Positions 6,462 to 12,429 of a stretch of DNA of 17,210 nt are shown in pieces. The position numbers and the translations under genes are program-made. Source of the DNA: JBBRTJ01 sp038244535 (GTDB taxonomy: Bacteria; Actinomycetota; Acidimicrobiia; Acidimicrobiales; Ilumatobacteraceae); the NCBI GenBank assembly GCA_038244535.1, contig JBBRTJ010000077.1, forward strand, positions 1 to 17,210. The letters run 5' to 3'. The notes beneath the pieces are model-generated. The model did not search any database. It worked only from the letters and a program-made list of their open reading frames with translations, and was not told where the DNA came from. Position 1 is the first letter of the stretch. Every line of letters begins with the position of its first letter.

Positions 6462-7073
6462 ATGGGCTTCTTCGAGCGAAACCGCAGCCAGCTCGCCGAG
6501 CAGGGCATCGATCCTTCTCGCCTTCCCCCGGGGCAGTACGTGACCGAGCGCTTCCCGGTGCTCCACGTCGGCGACGTGCCGACCTACGCCCCCGGAGCGT
6601 GGAACCTCATGGTCACCGGGTTGGTCGAGCGGCCGTTCACGCTGAGCATCGACGACCTGAAGGCCATGCCCTCGGTCACCTACACCACCGACATCCACTG
6701 CGTCACCAAGTGGTCGAAGTTCGACATGAGCTGGACCGGGGTGCGCGTGCGCGACCTGTTCGAACAGGCGGGCATCAAGCCCGAGGCCACGCACGTGATG
6801 GAGCACGCCGAGCACGGCTACACGACGAACCTGCCGCTGGCCGACATCACCACCGACGAAGCGATCGTGGCCTACGCCTACGACGGCGAGGACATCGAGG
6901 CAATTCACGGCGGGCCGGTGCGCATCGTGGTGCCGCACCTGTACTTCTGGAAGTCGGCCAAGTGGGTGCGGGCGTTGGAGCTGCGCTCGTCGGACACGCC
7001 CGGCTTCTGGGAGAAGAACGGCTACCACATGTACGGCGACCCTTTCCGCGAGCAGCGCTTCTGGGGCGACTGA
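6462..7073 (+). CDS. Sulfite-oxidase-fold molybdopterin oxidoreductase
   Basis: 203 aa, made almost wholly of the oxidoreductase molybdopterin-binding domain (PF00174 type). Key marks are PPGQYVTERFPVLHVGDVP near the N terminus, WNLMVTGLVERP, and DIHCVTKWS, where Cys80 is the expected molybdenum ligand. Then follow WTGVRVRDLFEQAG, EHGYTTNLPLAD and GGPVRIVVPHLYFWKSAKWV (the SUOX-type pterin site), ending WEKNGYHMYGDP. No Tat signal, membrane segment, dimerisation domain or haem domain is present, so this is a short, probably cytoplasmic form; its substrate and electron partner are unknown. ATG at 6462 gives the common MGFF start; GTG at 6447 is possible. CACGAT, a weak -10-like hexamer, lies 5 nt before the ATG. 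Confidence 0.88.
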   Translation: MGFFERNRSQLAEQGIDPSRLPPGQYVTERFPVLHVGDVPTYAPGAWNLMVTGLVERPFTLSIDDLKAMPSVTYTTDIHCVTKWSKFDMSWTGVRVRDLFEQAGIKPEATHVMEHAEHGYTTNLPLADITTDEAIVAYAYDGEDIEAIHGGPVRIVVPHLYFWKSAKWVRALELRSSDTPGFWEKNGYHMYGDPFREQRFWGD

Positions 7074-7113
7074 GGGCTCAGCTGTGGTGGCCGGGTGCTG
7101 CGAGACTGGAAGG

Positions 7114-8007
7114 GTGACTGATCCTGCGTGGCGGTTTCCGATGCTCCTGGTGCGTGACCTCGAAGGCACCGAGCTGACGCTTCCCGGCGCGTTCGAAGGC
7201 GAGCGCAACGTTGTCATCCTCGCCTTCGACATGCGCCACCAGCGCCTCGTCGACTCCTGGGTGCCCTGGCTCGAGCAGCGCGCCGAGCAGGACCCGAGCC
7301 TGCGCTTCTACGAGGTGCCGACCATCTCGACGGGCTGGCGTCCCCTTCGCGGCTGGATCGACGGGGGCATGACCCGGGCGATCCCCGATCCTGCGGTACG
7401 GCGGCGCACGCTGACCGCGTACGTGCCCCTCGGGCCGATCAGCGCTGAGCTCGGGATCACCGACACGTCCGACATCTGGCTGTTCGTGGTCGACGCTGGA
7501 GGCCTGTTGCACTGGCGGGGGCGAGGCGCCATGCGGGACGAGACGGCGTCGGAGCTGGCCGAGGCACTCGACCGGATGGGTGCCGCCCCCGACTCGGGCT
7601 TCGCGGGCGAGGCCGTGCGGGTCTTCCCCTTCCAGTTCGATGCCCAGTACGCACGGCTGCTGCGCCTGCTCGGCGTCGGCCCGGCGAACAGCGAGGTCGT
7701 GGTGACGCCGGAGCGGTTCGTGGCCCGCTTCGGGCGCTGGGTCATCGACACGCCGCTCACCAACATCGCCGGGGCGTGCGTGACTGGCCCGTACCGCAAC
7801 TATCGGGCCATCGGTCCCCGAGGCTCGTTCAAGGACCGAGGGGCGACCTTTGGCTCGACAACCGCTGGAGGGGTGTGCGTCGAGTTCCGCGAACCCGTCC
7901 CGGGACTCGAGCCCTTCGGCGTCATGAAGCACCCTGGGGTGACGGTGACGGTCGCGGACCGAGAGGGGTTGCTGGCAGCTTTGAGGGAGCGTTCCGACCC
8001 GAAGTGA
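7114..8007 (+). CDS. ATP10/thioredoxin-like domain protein with unassigned C-terminal domain
   Basis: 297 aa from GTG 7114. Residues 8-155 resemble bacterial relatives of mitochondrial ATP10, a thioredoxin-like fold: FPMLLVRDLEG, NVVILAFDMRHQRLVDSWVPWLE, the RFYEVPTIS strand, WIDGGMTRAIPD, RRRTLTAYV, and IWLFVVDAGGLLHWRGRG. It has no CXXC, as expected for that branch. Residues about 168-292 form a second domain (GPYRNYRAIGPR, DRGATFGSTTAGGVCVEFREPVPG, HPGVTVTV) that I do not assign to a family. The start is uncertain: GAGACT, a weak -10-like box, ends 6 nt before GTG 7114; GTG 7084 and ATG 7141 are alternatives. It starts 40 bases after the molybdopterin gene and is convergent with WS/DGAT. 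No function is assigned. Confidence 0.65.
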   Translation: MTDPAWRFPMLLVRDLEGTELTLPGAFEGERNVVILAFDMRHQRLVDSWVPWLEQRAEQDPSLRFYEVPTISTGWRPLRGWIDGGMTRAIPDPAVRRRTLTAYVPLGPISAELGITDTSDIWLFVVDAGGLLHWRGRGAMRDETASELAEALDRMGAAPDSGFAGEAVRVFPFQFDAQYARLLRLLGVGPANSEVVVTPERFVARFGRWVIDTPLTNIAGACVTGPYRNYRAIGPRGSFKDRGATFGSTTAGGVCVEFREPVPGLEPFGVMKHPGVTVTVADREGLLAALRERSDPK

Positions 8008-8079
8008 AGCGCCGAGTTGCATGTGGCTGCCGGTCGTCTCGAGCGGCACGGAACCCTCAGCTGCTGTCCGGCGCTCACG

Positions 8080-9486
8080 TCAGCGGCGATGCCACTCACG
8101 GTGCATGGCGGCCGCCTTCACGAGTTCGGCGACGCCGTCGTGGATGCCTTGGGCCAGGACGTCCAGATCAGCAGTGGTGTCGTAGTCACCGGTGATCCCG
8201 AAGGTCAACTTGTCGCAGTAGGTGAACACCGAGATCCCGGTGAGCACCGTGGTGGCAACCGGCACGTAGGGCAGGATCTCAACCAGCCGGCGACTGAGGC
8301 AGTACAGCGGCTCGCGAGGCCCGGGCACGTTGGTGGTCACGGTCACGATCGCGCGTTGGGGCGCACGGAAGGCGAGTCGGGCCCCGAGCGACACCAGCGG
8401 GAACGGGAGGAAGCGGGCGATCGAGACGAAGGCCTCGCTGGCGGTCGCTTCGTTGCTGGCCTTCAACATCGACATCTCGCTGCGGATGGCGGCGTGACGC
8501 TCGACCGGATCGACGACGTCAACGGGGAGATGGGCCAAGATCGCCGCGACCCGGTTCTCGTAGATGTTTTCTTCGCCCGGTGCACGAACCGAGACCGGCA
8601 CCAGCGTGGGGACCATGTGTGCTTCGGGCTGCTCGCCTCGGCTGAGCAGGAAGGCTCGATACCCGCTGCTGATGGCGGCGAGCACGACATCGTTGACGGT
8701 GCCCCCGAGCTGCTGCTTGACCGCCTTCACGTCATCGAGCGACGCTCGCACCCACGTGTAGCGGCGCTGCTGGCCCACCCGTCCGGTCAGCGAGGACGTG
8801 GTGGCGGGCACGAGCGATGACGCCAACCGTGCCGCGCCCCGCACGGTGTCGATCGTGTCCTTGGCCAGTCGATCTGGATGGACGACGACGCCGGCCAAGG
8901 CGCGAGCTCCGTTCACCGGGAGCAGCGCCAAGTCGAGCACGGCCGCGGCGACGAGGTCCGCCGACGATGGCTCGGCCGCAGGCGCCCAGGTGTCCTTCGT
9001 TGGTGGTGCCGGTGCTGGTGAGGAGTCAAAGATCACCCGGTAGAGGTCGGTCCCGGAGACACCGTCCACCATGCAGTGGTGCACCTTGGAGATCAGTGCC
9101 CAGTGGCCGCCGGCAAGGCCTTCCACGAGCCAGTACTCCCACAGCGGGTGAGCTCGGTCGAGCCGCTGGCCCATGATGCGCGCCATGAGTCGGCTCAGCT
9201 CGGCGTCTTCGCCGGGAGCTGGCAGGGCGGTCTGGCGGACGTGGTAGCGGAGGTCGAACTGCGGGTCCTCGACCCAGACCGGTGGCCCGATCCGAAGTGG
9301 GACCGTGCGCAGCTTCTGCCGGTAGCGCGGCACCAGCGGCAGCCGGCCGGCTATGGCGCCGAGGAACTCCTCGTAGGACGGCGCCGGGCCTTCGAACACG
9401 GCGATCGAGGCGATCGCCATCGAAGCGTGAGGGTCCTCGTCCTCGGCATCGATGAACCGGGCATCAAGGGGGTTCAGACGATCCAT
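8080..9486 (-). CDS. Wax ester synthase/diacylglycerol O-acyltransferase (WS/DGAT family)
   Basis: 468 aa, the normal length for the actinobacterial WS/DGAT family, which transfers an acyl group from acyl-CoA to a fatty alcohol or diacylglycerol to make storage wax ester or triacylglycerol. The catalytic HHxxxDG is present as HHCMVDG (His136, His137, Asp141). Other family marks are the N terminus MDRLNPLDARFI, PLVPRYRQKLR, HPLWEYWLVEGLAGGHWAL, NDVVLAAISSGYRAFLLSRGE, and the late NVPGPREPLYC and TYCDKLTFGITGDYD. ATG at 9486 was chosen because GGAGG lies 9 nt upstream and the family starts here; an in-frame ATG at 9570 would add a poor tail. The acceptor is not predictable. It is divergent from the selenoprotein candidate. 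Confidence 0.92.
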   Translation of the reverse strand: MDRLNPLDARFIDAEDEDPHASMAIASIAVFEGPAPSYEEFLGAIAGRLPLVPRYRQKLRTVPLRIGPPVWVEDPQFDLRYHVRQTALPAPGEDAELSRLMARIMGQRLDRAHPLWEYWLVEGLAGGHWALISKVHHCMVDGVSGTDLYRVIFDSSPAPAPPTKDTWAPAAEPSSADLVAAAVLDLALLPVNGARALAGVVVHPDRLAKDTIDTVRGAARLASSLVPATTSSLTGRVGQQRRYTWVRASLDDVKAVKQQLGGTVNDVVLAAISSGYRAFLLSRGEQPEAHMVPTLVPVSVRAPGEENIYENRVAAILAHLPVDVVDPVERHAAIRSEMSMLKASNEATASEAFVSIARFLPFPLVSLGARLAFRAPQRAIVTVTTNVPGPREPLYCLSRRLVEILPYVPVATTVLTGISVFTYCDKLTFGITGDYDTTADLDVLAQGIHDGVAELVKAAAMHREWHRR

Positions 9487-9558
9487 GACGTGAGCCTCCG
9501 CCCGCCCGAAGCCGGCGGCCAGGGTCCGAGGTCCCTTCCACACTGGCGATGCGGGTGT

Positions 9559-9581
9559 CAGGGTGCCCATCAGCCACCCTG
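9559..9581. repeat. 7-bp dyad in the WS/DGAT-selenoprotein intergenic region
   Basis: CAGGGTG at 9559-9565 and CACCCTG at 9575-9581 are perfect inverted repeats with a 9-base gap, 52 bases before the ATG at 9633 and 73 bases before the WS/DGAT start. This is the size of a dimeric repressor operator, but a chance dyad is possible in GC-rich DNA. Confidence 0.4.
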
Positions 9582-9632
9582 TCGATCCCCGGCGGGTCGT
9601 GGGAGGATGCCGTTCTTGCCGAGGGGAGCGTC

Positions 9633-10106
9633 ATGAGCACGAAGAGCCGCACTGCGACGGTTGGCCAACTCGCACCGGACTTCACCTTGACCGATCAGCA
9701 CGGCGTGGACCTCCACCTTGCCGATGCGGTCGCTCACGGGCCTGTCGTGCTGGTGTTCCTGCGGGGCTTTGGCTGACCGTTCTGCCGCCGGCACCTCTCG
9801 CAGTTGCGAGATGACATCGACACCTTCCGCGAGGCCGGCGCGTCCGTGGTGGCCATCGCCCCGGACACGGCCGACGGCGTCGCCCGCTTCGTGCGCGACA
9901 GCCCATACCCGTTCCCGCTGCTGCCCGACGCCGATCACCAGGTGTTCGACGCGTACGACGTCGTCAGCAAGCTCATGAGCCTCGGCCAGCGGCCGGCGCT
10001 GTTCGTGGTGGACACCGCTCGGGTCGTGCGGTTCGACTCGATCGGCACTCAGCAATGGGAGATCCCGTCGACCGAGAACGTGTTGAAGGTGCTGGCTTCG
10101 CTCTGA
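9633..10106 (+). CDS. Peroxiredoxin-like selenoprotein candidate, UGA read as selenocysteine
   Basis: 157 aa if the TGA at 9774-9776 is read through. Before it lies the classic Prx/AhpC-TSA start (GQLAPDFTLTDQHG, then VVLVFLRGFG); after it, in the same frame, PFCRRHLSQLRDDIDTFREAG, VVAIAPD, PFPLLPDADHQVFDAY, ALFVVDTARVV and the C-terminal helix. Cysteine relatives carry a CPFC/CPYC active site, so the TGA (position 48) replaces the first cysteine to give U-P-F-C, with Cys51 kept. A bSECIS-like hairpin follows at 9796-9811. GC-rich third positions continue on both sides, so this does not look like a decayed gene. ATG 9633 has GAGGGG upstream. Such proteins are thiol-dependent peroxidases or oxidoreductases of the cytoplasm. 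The alternative is a single TGC-to-TGA nonsense change or a read error. Confidence 0.85.
9796..9811 (+). promoter_or_regulatory. bSECIS-like stem-loop after the UGA
   Basis: TCTCGCA (9796-9802) pairs perfectly with TGCGAGA (9805-9811). With the closing A-T pair opened the stem is 6 bp with an AGUU loop, G in second position. The loop lies about 25 nt after the UGA (9774-9776). Known bacterial SECIS elements are short hairpins inside the coding region with a G early in the apical loop at this distance, where SelB binds. The 3' arm is coded by TTG CGA GAT, codons that are uncommon in the neighbouring genes, as expected if RNA pairing constrains the sequence. Confidence 0.75.
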
Positions 10107-10115
10107 CGACCGAGG

Positions 10116-10967
10116 TCAGCCGCTCCGGGTGCGGATGCCGTCGAGGACGGGCCGGATGACCTCGAGGAACCGCTCAGGGTCTTCGCTCATCGGGAAGTGG
10201 CCGAGGCCCTTCATCTCCTGGAAGGTGGAGCCCTTGATCTCTGCGGCCAGCGCCGCACCGGCTGACGGCGGGGTGCCGTAGTCGTACTCGCCGTTCAAGA
10301 TGTGGACCTCGCAGCGGCTGGTGTCGATGTTGCGGGCCTCGTCGGTCAGGTCGTGGTCGACGCAGTAGTAGTAGATGTCGCCCTTGAACGCCTGGGGCCA
10401 CCCCTGGCTGTACACGAATGCCGTCTCCCGCCGGAACTCCTCCGGCGCGATGGGTGACATGACGCCCATCATCATCGAGGCCTTCGACTCGTTCGAGATC
10501 TTCGGGTGGTACCACCAGTCGAGGTAGCCACCGGGGCTGGCCAGTCCGGCTTCCAGGCCGATCACGGCGCGGAAGTGCTCGGGCCGGTAGCGGGCCAGGT
10601 CGCCGGCCAGGTGCCCGCCGATCGACGAGCCCATGTAGACGGGACGGTCGAGCTCGAGCGCCTGACTGAACGCCACCACGGTGTCCATCAGCGTGTCGCG
10701 CGTGAGGCGGTACTCCTCGGCCCACCAAGCCTTGCCAGCCGGTGGCACCGACTTGCCGTGGTAGGGGAGGTCGTAGGCGATCATGCGGAAGTGCTCGGCC
10801 AGGCCGGTGTCCTCGAGCACGTGGCGCCACTGGCGGGCGTCGGCCCCGGCGGTGTGCTGCAGGAGCAAAGGGATGCCCTGGCCGTGCTCCTCGAAGTACA
10901 TCCGGTAGGTGAGGCCGTCGAGGTCGACGTAGACGTAGCGACCGACAGCGTGATCGAAGCGGGCCAT
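10116..10967 (-). CDS. Alpha/beta-fold hydrolase
   Basis: 283 aa with a full alpha/beta hydrolase layout. The oxyanion-hole region is PLLLQHTAGADARQW, followed by MIAYDLPYHGKS; the nucleophile elbow is GSSIGG (Ser115); the acid is in NGEYDYGTPPS (Asp229); the catalytic His is in KGLGHFPMSEDP (His257). A lid-like insert lies at about 145-200 (WWYHPKISNESKASMMMG). These residues support an esterase or C-C or amide hydrolase; the substrate is not predictable. ATG at 10967 has GGAGG 7 nt upstream and is the natural start; an upstream ATG at 11063 would lie inside the preceding gene. Only one base separates its start codon from the stop of the SCP2-like gene, so the pair is one operon. It converges with the selenoprotein candidate, with 9 bases between stops. 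Confidence 0.88.
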   Translation of the reverse strand: MARFDHAVGRYVYVDLDGLTYRMYFEEHGQGIPLLLQHTAGADARQWRHVLEDTGLAEHFRMIAYDLPYHGKSVPPAGKAWWAEEYRLTRDTLMDTVVAFSQALELDRPVYMGSSIGGHLAGDLARYRPEHFRAVIGLEAGLASPGGYLDWWYHPKISNESKASMMMGVMSPIAPEEFRRETAFVYSQGWPQAFKGDIYYYCVDHDLTDEARNIDTSRCEVHILNGEYDYGTPPSAGAALAAEIKGSTFQEMKGLGHFPMSEDPERFLEVIRPVLDGIRTRSG

Positions 10968-10968
10968 G

Positions 10969-11367
10969 TCAGCCTCCGTTGCGCTCGGCGCGGGCCAGTT
11001 CCAGCAGGCGTCGCAGGGCCGGGTAGTACTGGTACTTCGTGAGCTCGTCGCCGCCGATCTCAAGGCCGTGGTGGTACTGCGCGGCCTGCAGGTCGTTGTA
11101 GTGAGCCCGAGGGGGATCCTCCAGCATCGCCGCCCACACGTCGGGCGGCACGGTGATGATCACGTCGGTGCTGCCTGGTGTCAGCGCTTCGGGCGCCGGC
11201 GCTCGTGCCTGATCGACCGCAGTGATGTGCCCGTCGTCGAGGTGGATCACGGTGGTGTCGTCACCCACCGTCACCGCGATGGCCCCGGTCCAGAAGCGGG
11301 CCGTGAGGTTCCACTCACCGTCCGCCGCGGCTCGCGTCGCGAACCCCTGCATGCCGAGCACCCCCAT
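10969..11367 (-). CDS. SCP2-like small protein
   Basis: 132 aa. The strand and helix pattern resembles SCP2 sterol-carrier-fold proteins: ARFWTGAIAVTVGDDTTVIHLDDG, a DVIITVPPDVWAAML segment, and a C-terminal helix YPALRRLLELAR. Small proteins of this type bind hydrophobic ligands, or act as a lipid-binding subunit beside enzymes, but ligand and function here are unknown. ATG at 11367 has a strong GAGGAGGGG upstream, and the coding signal ends there. Its stop is next to the start of the alpha/beta hydrolase gene, so the two proteins may act on the same hydrophobic substrate. The SCP2 relation is from visible pattern only and is moderate. Confidence 0.65.
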   Translation of the reverse strand: MGVLGMQGFATRAAADGEWNLTARFWTGAIAVTVGDDTTVIHLDDGHITAVDQARAPAPEALTPGSTDVIITVPPDVWAAMLEDPPRAHYNDLQAAQYHHGLEIGGDELTKYQYYPALRRLLELARAERNGG

Positions 11368-11381
11368 GGGCTCCCCTCCTC

Positions 11382-11410
11382 GTGCGGGCGCCCCCCGGCG
11401 CCGCCCGCAC
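11382..11410. repeat. 9-bp palindrome over the SCP2-like gene promoter
   Basis: GTGCGGGCG (11382-11390) and CGCCCGCAC (11402-11410) are perfect inverted repeats with an 11-base loop. Its distal arm overlaps by two bases the TAGGGT at 11409-11414. It could be an operator at the transcription start or a hairpin at the 5' end of the mRNA. Confidence 0.45.
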
Positions 11411-11414
11411 CCTA
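11409..11414 (-). promoter_or_regulatory. Putative -10 hexamer for the SCP2-like/hydrolase operon
   Basis: On the minus strand TAGGGT lies 41 nt before the ATG at 11367. Unlike the leaderless cases this gene has a strong Shine-Dalgarno sequence and so a leader of roughly 35 nt. The flanking CGTTAGGGTGCG is shared with the LLM gene promoter. Confidence 0.4.
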
Positions 11415-11506
11415 ACGGTGGCTCCCGGCGGTCGTTACCTTCACCGAACTTCACGGGGAGAATGGATGATCCGAAGCCTTCCTCGGCCCCGCCTCCGGCC
11501 CGACGC

Positions 11507-11551
11507 CGAGATGAGCGTTGGCGGCAGTAGGCGCCCCCAACGCTCATCTCG
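11507..11551. repeat. 15-bp perfect inverted repeat upstream of the EVE-like gene
   Basis: CGAGATGAGCGTTGG (11507-11521) and CCAACGCTCATCTCG (11537-11551) are perfect inverted repeats with a 15-base loop. There is no T-run after either arm, so it is a poor intrinsic terminator. It ends 24 bases before the ATG at 11576. It may be an operator, an mRNA hairpin, or the trace of a mobile element. Confidence 0.85.
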
Positions 11552-11575
11552 AGGGCTGGGGTACTCGACGAACCC

Positions 11576-12247
11576 ATGTCCCTTTTCCTTGTTCCGCTCA
11601 GCAGCCTCACGTTCGAGGAGTACCAAAGCTGGTACTTGACGAGAGGATCTCCAAGCGGTTGGGTCGACGACTGGTGGAACAACAGCCGAACGACTCTCAA
11701 CCTGCAGCTCGGGGATGTCTGTCTGATCTACAACGTGAGAAAGGCGGGCGGTCGTGGCATCGTTGGGTTGGCGCGAGTCACCATTGAGGGCCATCCGGTC
11801 AAAGCGAGCGAGAGGTCTCCAGGTACGTTTGCCTTCCAGCTTCGGTTCGCCTATCAGCCCACCAACCGCCTGCTCAAGAGTCCGATCTCCTGCACGCGGG
11901 TGGAGGAGCTTGCCAATCGCCCCAAGCCGGGAGCGAGGGTCAAGGCCCACCTCACGAATGTTGAGAATCCGACGCGAATCGACCAGCACCATGCGCTGCT
12001 CGATGAGATCGAGCGGGTGACGAAGGTGCCGTTCGGACGTCAGGTTCCAGCGATGAGCCCTGCTCCAACCGCGACACCTGGCCAGATGATCTCCAGCTTC
12101 GGTGAAGCTTCGGTCGGCTGCCTGGTGAGGAAGCAATTCGCAGCGGGGGCCCAAACTGGAGAAGTGCTGGCGGTGGGGAAGTTCGCGCTGAAGGTCCGAT
12201 TTGGCAATGAGACACTTCGCGTCATGGATCATGAGGTGCTCGCCTGA
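11576..12247 (+). CDS. EVE/PUA-like domain protein, likely acquired
   Basis: 223 aa. The N-terminal part (residues 1-110) has the look of an EVE or PUA-like fold: SLTFEEYQSWYL, WVDDWWNNSRTTLNLQLGD, then CLIYNVRKAGGRGIVGLARV, the strand-plus-GxIVGxxxV pattern seen in EVE domains that bind modified bases. The C-terminal part (about 170-223) is a small beta-rich segment (GCLVRKQFAAG, EVLAVGKFALKVRFG). Function is unknown; EVE proteins often sit with restriction or RNA-modification genes, but none is seen here. GC is about 57-58% in two 60-base lines I counted inside the gene, against 65% in one inside the nearby hydrolase gene, and it uses AGA, AGG, TCT and CCA codons, so transfer is likely. ATG 11576 has no strong ribosome site. 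The family call is tentative. Confidence 0.6.
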   Translation: MSLFLVPLSSLTFEEYQSWYLTRGSPSGWVDDWWNNSRTTLNLQLGDVCLIYNVRKAGGRGIVGLARVTIEGHPVKASERSPGTFAFQLRFAYQPTNRLLKSPISCTRVEELANRPKPGARVKAHLTNVENPTRIDQHHALLDEIERVTKVPFGRQVPAMSPAPTATPGQMISSFGEASVGCLVRKQFAAGAQTGEVLAVGKFALKVRFGNETLRVMDHEVLA

Positions 12248-12303
12248 GCCGCCGGAGAGATCAATGCGGGCGGGAGCAGGCCGCACCCCGTAGCCGTTTG
12301 CTT

Positions 12304-12429
12304 TCAGGCGAGGGCGATGACTGTGGCGGAGACGGCGTCGCCCATCCCGCTCATGTCCGGCTCGATCAACACCAGCGCCGTGGCGCCCCGGTCCGTGCTG
12401 GCTCTGCGCTGAGCCGGTCGGCGGCTCAA
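12304..12429 (-). pseudogene. Short orphan frame, possible 3' gene remnant
   Basis: Between the EVE-like gene and the YcnI-like gene (12248-12425) I find no normal gene. On the minus strand a 41-codon frame opens with TTG overlapping the ycnI stop and ends at 12304; it reads GATALVLIEPDMSGMGDAV and similar, with mostly G/C third positions. It could be the tail of a lost gene. The complementary frame from ATG 12317 (31 codons) has equally GC-rich third positions, because the two frames share them, so direction is uncertain. Confidence 0.25.

Noticed and set aside
9549..9776. Separate short protein ending at the TGA
   Set aside because: It ends in the middle of the Prx active-site motif, and the rest of the fold continues in the same frame immediately after; the upstream ATG at 9549 lacks the ribosome site seen before 9633.
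9804..10106. Stand-alone 100-aa protein starting at TTG 9804
   Set aside because: The start would lie inside the hairpin and remove the first third of a Prx fold including Cys51; read-through gives a complete family-length protein.
11507..11551. Integron attC site
   Set aside because: The GTTRRRY and RYYYAAC boxes are not present in the needed order and the arms are perfectly paired, unlike attC.
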